From NCBI RefSeq assembly GCF_030362935.1, contig NZ_JAUCDY010000007.1, positions 71,680 to 135,679 of the forward strand: a stretch of 64,000 nt of DNA, given 5' to 3'. The translations under genes and the position numbers were made by a program. Source of the stretch: Thiopseudomonas acetoxidans. GTDB lineage: Bacteria; Pseudomonadota; Gammaproteobacteria; Pseudomonadales; Pseudomonadaceae. Positions 34,023 to 43,699 of the stretch are shown piece by piece; the first letter of the stretch is position 1, and each line of letters starts with the position of its first letter. The notes under the pieces were generated by a model, which was given only the letters and a program-made list of their open reading frames with translations, made no database searches and had not been told where the DNA came from.

Positions 34023-34997
34023 TCACAAAACTTCTTGCGATTGTTGATCTGCATGGTAAGACGAGCGCACCAAAGGGCCCGACGCCACATTCTTAAAGCC
34101 CATTTTCAGGCCTTCCTCCGCAAACCACGCAAAGGTATCTGGGTGCACATAGCGCTGTACCGGCATATGATCCCGTGAAGGTTGTAAATACTGCCCCAAG
34201 GTCAGCATATCAATCTGATGCTCACGCATACGCTGCATCACCTCGATCACTTCCTCGTCAGTTTCTCCCAGTCCTAGCATTAAGCCCGACTTGGTTGGCA
34301 CTTGGGGTGTTGTCTGCTTAAAACGCTCCAGCAAATCCAATGAACCCTCAAAGTCTGAACCTGGACGAGCTGCACGGTACAAACGCGGCACGGTTTCTAG
34401 GTTGTGGTTAAACACATCCGGAGGAGTCTGGGCTGTAATTGCCAACGCCACTTCTTCACGCCCACGGTAGTCCGGCACCAGAGTTTCAATCTGAATATTC
34501 GGTGACAACGCCCGTATTTCGCGTACACAATCAGCAAAATGCTGCGCCCCGCCATCACGCAAATCATCGCGGTCAACCGAAGTAATCACCACATAGTTCA
34601 AGCCCATATCCGCAATGGCTTTGGCGAGGTTATGCGGCTCATTCGCATCCAATGCATTGGGACGGCCATGGCCCACGTCGCAAAACGGGCAACGGCGGGT
34701 GCAGATATCACCCATAATCATAAAGGTAGCTGTACCGCTAGAGAAACACTCACCCAAGTTTGGACAGGAGGCTTCTTCACATACGCTGTGCAATTTGTGC
34801 TGGCGTAGCGTTTGTTTAATACCCTCAACTGCAGGCGAAACCGGCACTTTAACCCTAATCCAATCAGGTTTACGCAGCACATCATCCGTTGGAATCACTT
34901 TGATCGGAATACGTGCCAGCTTTTCAGCACCACGTAGTTTTACTCCAGTTTCAACAGGACGCGATTTTTGCGCTGCAGCTTGGGTTTGCTTATTCAT
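34023..34997 (-). CDS. lipA: Lipoyl synthase LipA
   Basis: A 324-residue radical-SAM enzyme inserting two sulfurs into octanoyl groups on lipoyl domains. Both iron-sulfur clusters are recognisable: the auxiliary cluster cysteines in CEEASCPNLGEC and the radical-SAM triad in CTRRCPFCDVGHG. The C-terminal RSSYHADQ motif supplies the serine ligand. Full length. The start ATG overlaps the lipB stop (ATGA), so the two are translationally coupled. Confidence 0.97.
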   Translation of the reverse strand: MNKQTQAAAQKSRPVETGVKLRGAEKLARIPIKVIPTDDVLRKPDWIRVKVPVSPAVEGIKQTLRQHKLHSVCEEASCPNLGECFSSGTATFMIMGDICTRRCPFCDVGHGRPNALDANEPHNLAKAIADMGLNYVVITSVDRDDLRDGGAQHFADCVREIRALSPNIQIETLVPDYRGREEVALAITAQTPPDVFNHNLETVPRLYRAARPGSDFEGSLDLLERFKQTTPQVPTKSGLMLGLGETDEEVIEVMQRMREHQIDMLTLGQYLQPSRDHMPVQRYVHPDTFAWFAEEGLKMGFKNVASGPLVRSSYHADQQSQEVL

Positions 34998-35647
34998 AAT
35001 TCGATGCCACCGTTTTGCGGGATAATGTGTTGGTAGCCAAGCTCTGCGCTAAGGATAGTGCTTAGCTGTTGCCCGACCTCAATTAGATTAACAGGTGTTT
35101 GTACGAGCGCGGCCATCTGGGTCATAGCCAAGCCTTGATAACCACAGGGATTAATGCGCTGGAAAGGCTGTAAATCCATGTCCACATTCAGTGCTAAGCC
35201 ATGGAAAGAACAGCCTCTACGGATACGCAAACCCAGCGATGCAATTTTCGCCTGACCCACATACACACCCGGTGCGTCAGGTTTGGCATACGCCTCAATA
35301 CCGTAACCAGCTAGCAGCTTGACCAAAGTAGTTTCTAGTTTAGACACTAGCTCGCGCACGCCCATTTGCGCGCGGCGTACATCAATTAACACATAGGCTA
35401 CCAACTGGCCAGGACCGTGATAGGTCACCTGCCCGCCACGATCCACCTGTACCACTGGAATATCGCCGGGCATCAGCAAATGTTCAGCCTTGCCAGCCTG
35501 CCCCTGCGTAAAAACAGCGGGGTGCTCCAGTAACCAGATTTCATCCAGGTTCTGCTCGTCACGTGTATCGGTAAAATGCTGCATCGCATGCCAAACAGGT
35601 TCATAAGGAACCATACCTAGATTGCGTAGCTGGATATGTCTGGGCAT
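34994..35647 (-). CDS. lipB: Octanoyltransferase LipB
   Basis: A 217-residue enzyme transferring octanoyl from ACP to lipoyl domains, the step before LipA. The signature RGGQVTYHGPGQLVAYVLIDVRR is present as GGQVTYHGPGQ. The catalytic Lys is in QAKIASLGLRIRRGCSFHG and the Cys in the INPCGYQGL loop. Full length. The ybeD stop overlaps its ATG as TAATG. Confidence 0.96.
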   Translation of the reverse strand: MPRHIQLRNLGMVPYEPVWHAMQHFTDTRDEQNLDEIWLLEHPAVFTQGQAGKAEHLLMPGDIPVVQVDRGGQVTYHGPGQLVAYVLIDVRRAQMGVRELVSKLETTLVKLLAGYGIEAYAKPDAPGVYVGQAKIASLGLRIRRGCSFHGLALNVDMDLQPFQRINPCGYQGLAMTQMAALVQTPVNLIEVGQQLSTILSAELGYQHIIPQNGGIEL

Positions 35648-35922
35648 TAAAGCACCATGCGTACCATGCCAGTCTCGCGTAACGCTTCATTAAGCTTGCT
35701 TAGATGTTCTTCACCGTGAGCGGTAATACATACCCGTACCGAGATAAAGCGACCATTGCTGCTTAAGTGCTGTTCTACCTGCTGCTCAAAATCAGGGCAG
35801 TGTTGGCAAACGATGCCCACTACCGTATCAATAAATTTATCGCAGTTATCACCAATAATTTTTATTGGATAGTCTGCACAAGGAAACTCTATTTTGGGGG
35901 GCTGGGGTTCTACTTTGCTCAT
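35647..35922 (-). CDS. ybeD: DUF493 (YbeD) family protein
   Basis: A 91-residue cytosolic protein with an ACT-like fold. The family core is visible as IEFPCADYPIKIIGD at the start, and GRFISVRVCITAHGEEHLSKLNEAL at the end with VRMVL. YbeD regularly sits between dacA and lipB, as here, but its function is unknown. The start at 35922 (MSKVEPQPP) is preferred; the ORF reaches six codons further. Confidence 0.88.
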   Translation of the reverse strand: MSKVEPQPPKIEFPCADYPIKIIGDNCDKFIDTVVGIVCQHCPDFEQQVEQHLSSNGRFISVRVCITAHGEEHLSKLNEALRETGMVRMVL

Positions 35923-35981
35923 AATTTGACCGCTAACCATGTAATCCTAGGCACGCTTGACTCACGCACCCTGGGCTTAAA

Positions 35982-37142
35982 TTAATTAAATAAATTATAA
36001 AAAAACAAACGTACACTGTCCCATATACGTTTAAAGAAACCACCCTGCTCTACAGTTTCTAGGGCAACCAAATCAGCGCTATGCAATAACTCACCACTTA
36101 AACGCACTTCAACAATGCCCAGGCGTGTACCCTTTTCTACCGGGGCAACGATTCCCTTATCTAACACGGCTTCTGCTGTCAATTTTTGCGCTTGACCGCG
36201 CGGAACTGTCAGAGTGAGGTCTTTAACTAGACCTACGTCAATTTGATTTTTGCTGCCCTTCCAAACAACCGGACTGGCTAACGCCGTACCTTTAGGATAA
36301 AAGGTTCTGTTTTCAAAAAATCTAAAGCCGTAGGTTAATAATTTCTGTGTTTCTGCAGCACGACTGGCTTCGTTCTTGGTTCCAAAAACCACTGAAATTA
36401 AACGCATGTCATCACGCACTGCAGACGCGACTAAACAGTAACCCGCTTCATCCGTATGACCCGTTTTTAAGCCGTCTACGGTGCTATCGCGCCAGAGCAA
36501 TAGGTTTCTGTTTTGCTGCTTAATATCATTAAAAATAAATTCTTTTTGTGCGTAGATTGCATAATGCTCAGGCTCATCATAGATAATCGCCCGCGCCAAT
36601 TTAGCCATATCTATAGCTGACGAATAATGATTCTCCATCGGCAAACCTGTCGCATTTAAAAAGTGCGTATTGGTTAAGCCAAGGTTTTTGGCGGTGGCAT
36701 TCATCATGCTGGCAAAGGATTCTTCACTGCCGGCAATGTATTCAGCCAACGCCACGCTAGCATCATTACCGGACTGAATAATTACACCACGAAGCAGGTC
36801 AATTACCGAAACCTGTTTACCCACCTCAATAAACATGCGTGAACCGCCTGTGCGCCAAGCTTTCTCGCTAATAGTTACGAGGTCATCTTCAGCAATTTGA
36901 CCGTTTTGTATTTCTTTAGTAGCGATATAGGCCGTCATCAGTTTAGTCAAACTAGCTGGCGGCAATTCTTCTTGCCCATTATGCTCAACCAGTATTTTCC
37001 CTGTTTCAGCATCCATGAGCACATAGGATTTAGCAGCTAACGTAGGCATGCTTGGAATTACCGGCTGGGCGGCATATGCATGACTTGTAAGGGTAAGCAA
37101 GGCTAAACAAAGTAGTTTATAAACACGTTTTTTGAGTTTCAT
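35982..37142 (-). CDS. dacA: D-alanyl-D-alanine carboxypeptidase (PBP5/6 type)
   Basis: A 386-residue periplasmic penicillin-binding protein that trims the terminal D-Ala from pentapeptides. A Sec signal (VYKLLCLALLTLTSHAYA) precedes the catalytic domain, which has the three motifs SLTK (in PPASLTKLMTAY), SGN (IIQSGNDASVAL) and KTG (DGLKTGHTDEAGY). The PBP5 C-terminal beta domain and an amphipathic membrane-anchor tail (FFKRIWDSVRLFFYNLF) follow. The start at 37142 is chosen because it gives a normal signal peptide. It is in the elongasome cluster. Confidence 0.95.
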   Translation of the reverse strand: MKLKKRVYKLLCLALLTLTSHAYAAQPVIPSMPTLAAKSYVLMDAETGKILVEHNGQEELPPASLTKLMTAYIATKEIQNGQIAEDDLVTISEKAWRTGGSRMFIEVGKQVSVIDLLRGVIIQSGNDASVALAEYIAGSEESFASMMNATAKNLGLTNTHFLNATGLPMENHYSSAIDMAKLARAIIYDEPEHYAIYAQKEFIFNDIKQQNRNLLLWRDSTVDGLKTGHTDEAGYCLVASAVRDDMRLISVVFGTKNEASRAAETQKLLTYGFRFFENRTFYPKGTALASPVVWKGSKNQIDVGLVKDLTLTVPRGQAQKLTAEAVLDKGIVAPVEKGTRLGIVEVRLSGELLHSADLVALETVEQGGFFKRIWDSVRLFFYNLFN

Positions 37143-37186
37143 TTTTATTCCAATTCCAGCCAAATCAATGTGATTCGTTGTGCAGA

Positions 37187-38158
37187 CTAATTATTAAAAA
37201 CTAGAGACGGGGTTGCTAAGTTAGCTTCCCGGATTCGCTGCTGTAAGAGTTCAGCGTCGTCGCGTGATGCAATGGGTCCGATACGCACGCGGTGCAGAAC
37301 CTGCTCTTCAATGACCACGGAGCTCACAAATACCGTGCTTTGCGTCATATCTGTCAGCTTATCACGTAACAGCTGCGCCGCATCCGGATTCGCAAAAGCA
37401 CCCGCCTGCAGATACAGACCCGTGGTGATATTGTGCGTGGCTTGCTGCTGTATCTGTAACGGCAATACAGCGCCCGCATGCTGTGCCAATGGTGGCTCAT
37501 ACTGTTCCTCAGCGTCTTGCTTAAGTGTATTCGAAGCTTGATAAGTACCCATCACCGGCGTTTGCTTGCCCTGCTGTGCCCACCACTGTTCAGGATTAAT
37601 TCCTTCTACTTTTACTCTAGCCACGCCTTTTTCGGCAAAACCCAGCTTTTTCGCAGCTGCAAAAGAAAGGTCAATAATGCGATCCGCATAAAAAGGGCCG
37701 CGGTCGTTAACACGCAACACTACTTTTTCGCCATTATCCAAGTTGGTTACTTGCACATAGCTGGGCAAGGGCAACGTCTTGTGCGCTGCGGTCATGCCGT
37801 ACAGATCGTATTTTTCACCATTGGCGGTGTCTTGCCCATGAAACTTGGTACCGTACCAAGACGCCAAGCCCGTTTCTTGGTACTGGCTTGCATCCTGTAT
37901 AGGGTAATATTTTTTACCTAAAACCGCATAGGGTGCTGCTTTATAAGGACCATAATGAGGCGTTGGTACGGCGTCAGGTATGCTGGACACATCTTTATCC
38001 CACCAGGGCGCACCATCTTTTGCCGTACGCTTAATGGTTTGAGTCGCAGCAGGCATAGATGCTTCTGGCTGACTGACCATCTTGCCTCTGTTTTGGCAGC
38101 CTGAGATAGACACTGCTATGGCTAGCAGCCAGCAAAACTTAGATATTGGTTTTCTCAT
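37187..38158 (-). CDS. rlpA: Septal-ring lytic transglycosylase RlpA
   Basis: A 323-residue lipoprotein (lipobox VSISGC after a short hydrophobic run) that cleaves naked glycan strands. The central double-psi beta-barrel domain contains GLASWYGTKFHGQDTANGE and VLRVNDRGPFYADRIIDLS, including the catalytic Asp-His type residues. A C-terminal SPOR domain (GLYLQAGAFANPDAAQLL and beyond) binds denuded peptidoglycan at the septum. It lies between mltB and dacA, as in Pseudomonas. Confidence 0.94.
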   Translation of the reverse strand: MRKPISKFCWLLAIAVSISGCQNRGKMVSQPEASMPAATQTIKRTAKDGAPWWDKDVSSIPDAVPTPHYGPYKAAPYAVLGKKYYPIQDASQYQETGLASWYGTKFHGQDTANGEKYDLYGMTAAHKTLPLPSYVQVTNLDNGEKVVLRVNDRGPFYADRIIDLSFAAAKKLGFAEKGVARVKVEGINPEQWWAQQGKQTPVMGTYQASNTLKQDAEEQYEPPLAQHAGAVLPLQIQQQATHNITTGLYLQAGAFANPDAAQLLRDKLTDMTQSTVFVSSVVIEEQVLHRVRIGPIASRDDAELLQQRIREANLATPSLVFNN

Positions 38159-38163
38159 TACGC

Positions 38164-39144
38164 TTAATCCCGATACTGCTGTGCAAGTTCGTGTGCCAAC
38201 TGTGTTACTGCCATGGCGTACATTTCACTGCGGTTATACTTGGTAATAGTTTGGAAGTTTGTTAACCCCAACCAATACTCATCACCCTGCTCTGCGGCCA
38301 ATTTAAAGGCCGTCACCATAGCATCATCATTGACCGTTTGCTCTGTGCTCCATCCCATGGCTGCTAGTTCTTTAAAACTATGCTTAGGCGTCAAAGAACC
38401 TGTTAAACCCTGCTCCGCTGCCTGGCTATTTAACTGTGCCTGTACAGCAACGTCCTGCTCAGGCTGCCAGCCATGCTTAATAAAATAATTAGCCACGCTG
38501 CCAATAGCATCCTCAGCATCAGTCCAAATATTTATTTTACCGTCCTGATTAAAATCTACCGCATACGCACGAAAACTTCCCGGCATAAACTGCGGCAAAC
38601 CCATTGCACCTGCATAAGAGCCTGTTAACTCGGTTGGCTCAAACAGTTCTTCGCGTACCAGCAACAAAAACTCTCTTAACTGTGAACGAAAAAAAGGCGC
38701 GCGCGGTGGGTAATCAAAGCTCAATGTCGATAACGCATCCAGTACGCGATAACGACCGGTATTGCCACCGTACATGGTTTCCACACCTATAATAGCCACG
38801 ATAAACTCTGCCGGAACGCCATATTCTCGCTCTGCTTGCGCCAGTGCTTGCTCATGTTCGCGCCAAAACGCTAGACCTTTATCAAGGCGTTGCTGGGTTA
38901 AAAAAATGGGTCTATATTCTTTCCAAGGCTTCACCCGCTCGGCCGGGCGCGAAATCGCATCTAAAATACTCTGTTGCTTTTTTGCTTGACCTAAAACCTG
39001 CTGTAAATATTCGGCTGAAAAGCCATATTCAAGCACCATTTCTTCAATAAAATCCTGTACTTGAGCTTGTTCAGTATAGTTTTGCGCCATAGCTGTAGAC
39101 AGCCCACAGCTTAACAACAAAGCAGATAGAGTTTTCTTAATCAC
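38164..39144 (-). CDS. mltB: Lytic murein transglycosylase B (SltB1/MltB type)
   Basis: A 326-residue periplasmic lytic transglycosylase of family 3. The catalytic Glu is in FIVAIIGVETMYGGNTG, and the family motifs GAMGLPQFMPGSFRAYAVDF and GKINIWTDAEDAIGSVANYF follow. A cleavable signal (TLSALLLSCGLSTAMA) with no conserved lipobox Cys at the cleavage point suggests a soluble form like SltB1. No ATG start exists. GTG at 39144 is preferred because GGAAGG is about five bases upstream; a GTG at 39150 is the alternative. Confidence 0.9.
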   Translation of the reverse strand: MIKKTLSALLLSCGLSTAMAQNYTEQAQVQDFIEEMVLEYGFSAEYLQQVLGQAKKQQSILDAISRPAERVKPWKEYRPIFLTQQRLDKGLAFWREHEQALAQAEREYGVPAEFIVAIIGVETMYGGNTGRYRVLDALSTLSFDYPPRAPFFRSQLREFLLLVREELFEPTELTGSYAGAMGLPQFMPGSFRAYAVDFNQDGKINIWTDAEDAIGSVANYFIKHGWQPEQDVAVQAQLNSQAAEQGLTGSLTPKHSFKELAAMGWSTEQTVNDDAMVTAFKLAAEQGDEYWLGLTNFQTITKYNRSEMYAMAVTQLAHELAQQYRD

Positions 39145-39168
39145 AATCACCTTCCATAAAAGCTAGAT

Positions 39169-40314
39169 TTACGCATAAGAAATCCATTTTCTATGTGTAT
39201 GAATCGCCATCAAAATACCAAAACCTGACAGCAGTGTTACCAAGGATGTTCCGCCAAAACTAATGAAGGGCAGGGGCACTCCCACCACGGGTAGCAGCCC
39301 GCTAACCATGCCTATGTTAACAAAAACATAGATGAAAAATGTCAGTGTAATAGAGCCCGCCAACAGCTTATTAAAGACTGTTTGTGCCTGCAAAGTAATA
39401 ATAAACGCACGCGCAATCAGCAATAAATAACAGAGTAAAAGCAGGCACACACCCACCAAACCAAACTCTTCAGCGAGTACCGCAATAATAAAGTCAGTAT
39501 GGCTTTCAGGTAAAAAATCCAAATGCGACTGGGTTCCTGCCAACCAACCTTTACCCGTAGTACCGCCAGAACCTATAGCGGCTTTAGACTGAATAATATT
39601 CCAGCCACTGCCCAGCGGATCGCTCTCTGGACTTAAAAAGGTCATAACACGCTGACGCTGATAACTGCGCAAAAAAAACAGCCAGGTCACTATACCTGCT
39701 GGCACAGCCGCCGCTATGGCAGCAATAATCCAACGCCAACGCAAGCCGCTTAAAAACAACACAAACAAGCCCGAAGTCGCTACCAACAAGGATGTACCCA
39801 AATCGGGCTGGCGTGCAATAAGCGCACAGGGCAGCACAATCAACAACAAACTGACCACGATGTGTTTAAAAGTCGGCGGCAGATTATGACGCACTAAATA
39901 CCATGCGACAGCGAGCGGCATAAATAATTTCATTAATTCTGAGGGTTGAAAACGCATGACGCCTGGAATATTTATCCAGCGGGTCGCCCCCATGGCGTTA
40001 TGCCCCATCACCTCAACCACAACCAACAGGCCAAAACCAATTATGTATAATCCTGCTGCCCAACGCGCCATCAGCCTTGGTTCTAGCTGAGCGATAACAG
40101 CCATGACAAATAAACCCACTGCAAAAGAGCTTGCCTGCTTAATCAGCAAAGCTTCACTTTTACTGCCCGCGGAATACAGAATAAAAAACCCCACGCTACT
40201 AATCAGCAAAATTAACAGCAATAACCAACCATCTAAATGCACCCGCTGCAACAAAGAAACTCGACGACGCGTCACATCACCGCTATCAAGCAAAGCATCG
40301 AATTTCTTCTGCAT
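39169..40314 (-). CDS. rodA: Peptidoglycan glycosyltransferase RodA
   Basis: A 381-residue SEDS-family inner-membrane glycosyltransferase that polymerises lipid II during cell elongation, working with PBP2. About ten transmembrane segments are present. Conserved loops are WINIPGVMRFQPSELMKLF, IARQPDLGTSLLV (with the essential catalytic Asp region), FLPESHTDFIIAVLAEEFG and the SEDS end motif GVPLPFISFGGTSL. The start overlaps the mrdA stop at TAATG. Full length. Confidence 0.96.
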   Translation of the reverse strand: MQKKFDALLDSGDVTRRRVSLLQRVHLDGWLLLLILLISSVGFFILYSAGSKSEALLIKQASSFAVGLFVMAVIAQLEPRLMARWAAGLYIIGFGLLVVVEVMGHNAMGATRWINIPGVMRFQPSELMKLFMPLAVAWYLVRHNLPPTFKHIVVSLLLIVLPCALIARQPDLGTSLLVATSGLFVLFLSGLRWRWIIAAIAAAVPAGIVTWLFFLRSYQRQRVMTFLSPESDPLGSGWNIIQSKAAIGSGGTTGKGWLAGTQSHLDFLPESHTDFIIAVLAEEFGLVGVCLLLLCYLLLIARAFIITLQAQTVFNKLLAGSITLTFFIYVFVNIGMVSGLLPVVGVPLPFISFGGTSLVTLLSGFGILMAIHTHRKWISYA

Positions 40315-42188
40315 TATTCTGTTTCCTGAGTCTGTGGCTCAATGTCTTCATCAGCCGTTGGGCCAAGCAGCCAGCCATCCAATACCATTTTTGCTACCGG
40401 CGCTGCTACACCTGAGCCAGACTCACCGTTCTCCACCATTACAGCAACAGCTATTTGCGGGTTCTCTACGGGAGCGTAGGCAATAAATAAAGCATGGTCA
40501 CGGTGGCGCTCTTGCACCTTATCACGGTCGTATTTTTCGCCCTGTTTAATGGCAACCACTTGTGCTGTACCGCTTTTCCCTGCGATTCTGTATGGCGAGC
40601 CTTCACCCACTTTTCTCGCTGTACCTCTGGCTCCATGCATCACGCTTTCCATACCGTCACGCACCGACTCCCAATACTTACTGTTAGATAACTTAATATC
40701 CGGGTGTGGGGATTCATCAGTCACGGGCACGCCACCTACTGTTTTAGCCAAATGCGGACGTACCCACTTACCACGAGTGGCCATTAAACCAGTCGCATGC
40801 GCCAACTGCAGCGGCGTAGATTGCATATAGCCCTGACCAATACCCAGAATTAAAGTTTCACCTGGATACCAAGGCTGACGATAGCGCGCACGCTTCCAAT
40901 CTCTGGAAGGCATCAGGCCGGCACTTTCCCCAAACACATCCAAGGCTACCCGCTGACCAAAACCAAAGCTGTCCATGTATTTGTGTAAATTATCGATACC
41001 TAGCTTATAAGCCAGATCATAGAAGTACGTATCATTGGAACGTGCTATAGCTAAATCAAGATCCACCCAACCATCGCCAAGACGGTTCCAGTTGCGGTAC
41101 TTGTGGGTATTGTTGGGTAGTTGATAAAACCCTGGATCAAACACCTTGCTGCTCGGTGTTATCACTCCTGTATCCAGACCTGCAACAGCCACCATGGGTT
41201 TAATGGTTGATCCAGGCGGATACAGACCGCGTAAAACCCGATTAAACAAAGGCTGATCGATTGAGTCCCTTAGCTCGCCATAGGCTTTAAAACTAATCCC
41301 TGTAACAAACAGATTGGGATCAAAGCTTGGCTCACTGACCATAGCTAGAATCTCACCCGTATCAGGCACTAAAGCAACCACCGCGCCACGCCGCCCTGCT
41401 AGCGCTCTTTTGGCTACCTGCTGTAATTCATAATCCAGCGTTAAATAAATATCCTTACCGGATTGAGCTTCGTTACGTTTCAGTACGCGCAAGACGCGTC
41501 CACGGGCATTCGTTTCCACTTCCTCGTAGCCCACTTCGCCGTGTAGCTCATCTTCGTAAAACCGCTCAACGCCTGTTTTGCCGATATGGTGCGTGCCGCT
41601 GTACCGTACTTTATCGAGTTTTTTTAGCTCATCTTCGTTAATACGACCGACATAACCCACCGAGTGAGCAAAGCTTTTACCCTTGGGGTAGTGACGCACC
41701 AGATGCGCAGCTACCTCAACCCCGGGCAAACGGAACTGATTGATCGCGATAAGTGCGATCTGCTCTTCTGATAATTCAAATAAAATAGGTACCGGCTCAA
41801 AAGGACGTCGCGCCTGTGCAACCCGCTCTTCAAACAACATGAGGTTTTCTTCATCGAGCTGCAAAACCTCGACAATCTTTTGCAGTACATCTTGCCACTC
41901 GCCGGCACGCTCTTTGGTGATGGTCAAACTAAAGCTGGGTCGATTTTCCGCTAAAATGACACCAGTGCGATCGTAGATTAAACCGCGCGTGGGCGGCAAA
42001 GGCTGCACATGAATGCGGTTGTTTTCAGCCAAAGTGGAGTGGTGCTCATACTGCACAACCTGCAAGTAATACATGCGCGCTACCAACACCATCGATAGCA
42101 ATAAAATGAACACGCCAGTCATCATTAAACGAGAATGGATCAAACGTTTGTCGCGCGCATGATCTTTTAATCGAATAGGTGATGACAT
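40314..42188 (-). CDS. mrdA: Penicillin-binding protein 2
   Basis: A 624-residue class-B transpeptidase for cell elongation (PBP2). A short cytoplasmic tail and one transmembrane helix (VFILLLSMVLVARMYYLQV) precede the dimerisation domain. The transpeptidase domain has SxxK (PPGSTIKPMVAV), SxN (ARSNDTYFYDLA) and KSG (IAGKSGTAQVVA). It is the partner of RodA, encoded immediately downstream with overlap. It is downstream of rlmH. Confidence 0.96.
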   Translation of the reverse strand: MSSPIRLKDHARDKRLIHSRLMMTGVFILLLSMVLVARMYYLQVVQYEHHSTLAENNRIHVQPLPPTRGLIYDRTGVILAENRPSFSLTITKERAGEWQDVLQKIVEVLQLDEENLMLFEERVAQARRPFEPVPILFELSEEQIALIAINQFRLPGVEVAAHLVRHYPKGKSFAHSVGYVGRINEDELKKLDKVRYSGTHHIGKTGVERFYEDELHGEVGYEEVETNARGRVLRVLKRNEAQSGKDIYLTLDYELQQVAKRALAGRRGAVVALVPDTGEILAMVSEPSFDPNLFVTGISFKAYGELRDSIDQPLFNRVLRGLYPPGSTIKPMVAVAGLDTGVITPSSKVFDPGFYQLPNNTHKYRNWNRLGDGWVDLDLAIARSNDTYFYDLAYKLGIDNLHKYMDSFGFGQRVALDVFGESAGLMPSRDWKRARYRQPWYPGETLILGIGQGYMQSTPLQLAHATGLMATRGKWVRPHLAKTVGGVPVTDESPHPDIKLSNSKYWESVRDGMESVMHGARGTARKVGEGSPYRIAGKSGTAQVVAIKQGEKYDRDKVQERHRDHALFIAYAPVENPQIAVAVMVENGESGSGVAAPVAKMVLDGWLLGPTADEDIEPQTQETE

Positions 42189-42203
42189 AAAAGTAAGCTC
42201 TAT

Positions 42204-42671
42204 TTACTTATGATAGGGATGACCGCTTAACACAGTCCAAGCACGGTAGATTTGTTCGCCCACCAAAATACGCACCAAAGGATGGGGCAAGGTCAGCGCT
42301 GATAAGGACCATTTCTGGTCACTACGTTCAATCACCTGCTGCGCTAAGCCTTCGGGTCCGCCCACCATTAGATTGACGGTGCGTGCGTCATTGCGCCACT
42401 TATCCAGCTCCACCGCCAGCTGTTCGGTACTCCAAGCCTTACCCTTCACCTCTAGGGTAACGACAGCCTCGCCCGGCTGCACTTTGGCCAGCATCAGATC
42501 ACCCTCCTGACGAATCAGGCGAGCAATATCAGCATTTTTACTGCGCGTGGATAGGGGTATTTCAACCAATTCAAGCTGTAGCTCGGGCGGCATACGCTTA
42601 GCATAAGCGTGCCAGCCCTCCTCCACCCAGCGCGGCATTTTACTGCCTACAGTGATTAAACGAACACGCAC
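42204..42671 (-). CDS. rlmH: 23S rRNA pseudouridine-1915 N3-methyltransferase RlmH
   Basis: A 155-residue SPOUT methyltransferase acting on position 1915 of 23S rRNA in intact ribosomes. It begins RVRLITVGSKMPRWVEEG and has the knotted SAM-binding end LMVGGPEGLAQQVIERSD, then LSALTLPHPLVRILVGEQIYRA as in the family. GTG start at 42671. It follows rsfS by three bases. Confidence 0.95.
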   Translation of the reverse strand: MRVRLITVGSKMPRWVEEGWHAYAKRMPPELQLELVEIPLSTRSKNADIARLIRQEGDLMLAKVQPGEAVVTLEVKGKAWSTEQLAVELDKWRNDARTVNLMVGGPEGLAQQVIERSDQKWSLSALTLPHPLVRILVGEQIYRAWTVLSGHPYHK

Positions 42672-42674
42672 TCT

Positions 42675-43040
42675 TTAATCTCTCTGCACAGTACCCTGCT
42701 CTATACGGCTTTGTTCAGCACCCTGCCAAAGCTTTTCTAAGTCATAAAACTCGCGTACTTCTTCTTGCATGATATGCACCACCACATCACCCAAATCAAT
42801 CAGCGCCCACTCACCATTGTCTAACCCTTCACTGCCCAAAGGTTTGCAGCCTTGCTCTTTGGCCTTGACCAAAACAGCATTAGCAAGTCCTTTAACATGA
42901 CGCGCCGACGTGCCCGAAGCAATCACCATAAAATCAGTGACGCTGGTTTTGCCGCGCACATCAATATCCAAAATATTTTTGGCTTTACCGTCATCCAGCG
43001 CTTCAATTACCAGAGCTACTACTTGTTCATTAAGCAACAT
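42675..43040 (-). CDS. rsfS: Ribosome silencing factor RsfS
   Basis: A 121-residue protein of the RsfS/Iojap family that binds ribosomal protein uL14 and blocks subunit joining in starvation. The core is recognisable as ALDDGKAKNILDIDVRGK and VTDFMVIASGTSARHVKGLA, followed by EGLDNGEWALIDLGDVVVHIM. Full length. It lies between nadD and rlmH, a conserved gammaproteobacterial order. Confidence 0.95.
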   Translation of the reverse strand: MLLNEQVVALVIEALDDGKAKNILDIDVRGKTSVTDFMVIASGTSARHVKGLANAVLVKAKEQGCKPLGSEGLDNGEWALIDLGDVVVHIMQEEVREFYDLEKLWQGAEQSRIEQGTVQRD

Positions 43041-43057
43041 TCAATTTCTAACCTCAG

Positions 43058-43699
43058 TTAAACAGGCCGATATAAGCCCTGTGTTTGTATAAATTCTAAA
43101 ACCGCATCCGGCACTAAGTAACGTATGTTTTCGCCTTCGCTTAACAGCGCTCTAATCTGCGTTGCAGAAACGGCCAAGGGTGTTTGCTGTAAAAAAACTA
43201 CCGAACCGGCTGGACTCGTTATCTCCTGCCAATCAGTAGCTACTTTGTTGTCAATCAACGCATGCACAGCCGCTGGTGCTTGCAGTTGCATATCAGGGCG
43301 CTGCAATACCAACAGATGGCAGTGTTCTAACAATTCATCCCAACGATGCCAGCTAGATAAACCACAAAAAGCATCCCAACCAAGCACAAAAAACAACTGA
43401 TCGTGCGGTGCCAACTCTTGGCGTACTGATATAAGTGTATCTATGGTCCAAGAAGGCTTATCACGTTTAAGTTCACGCGCATCCACAGTTAACAAAGGCT
43501 CATTGGCAATCGCTAGCTCCACCATCTGCAAACGCTGCTGTGCACTGACATTAGGTGCAGCACGGTGCGGTGGCAGCGCATTGGGAACAAGGCGTACCGC
43601 ATCCAGCTTGAGCGCCTGCGCCACCTCCAGCGCACTGCGCAAATGCCCTATATGAACCGGATCAAAGGTGCCACCAAAAACAGCAACGCGTTTAGCCAC
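43058..43699 (-). CDS. nadD: Nicotinate-nucleotide adenylyltransferase NadD
   Basis: A 213-residue enzyme making deamido-NAD from nicotinate mononucleotide and ATP. It has the nucleotidyltransferase motif AVFGGTFDPVHIGHLRSAL (GGTFDP-x2-GH), RLVPNALPPHR, and the C-terminal ISATQIRALLSEG (here VSATQIRALL). No ATG start exists. GTG at 43699 gives the family N-terminus (VAKRVAVFGG) and overlaps the proA stop by 8 bp (GTGGCTAA), indicating coupling. A TTG/GTG pair at 43717/43714 would add five or six residues. Confidence 0.93.
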   Translation of the reverse strand: MAKRVAVFGGTFDPVHIGHLRSALEVAQALKLDAVRLVPNALPPHRAAPNVSAQQRLQMVELAIANEPLLTVDARELKRDKPSWTIDTLISVRQELAPHDQLFFVLGWDAFCGLSSWHRWDELLEHCHLLVLQRPDMQLQAPAAVHALIDNKVATDWQEITSPAGSVVFLQQTPLAVSATQIRALLSEGENIRYLVPDAVLEFIQTQGLYRPV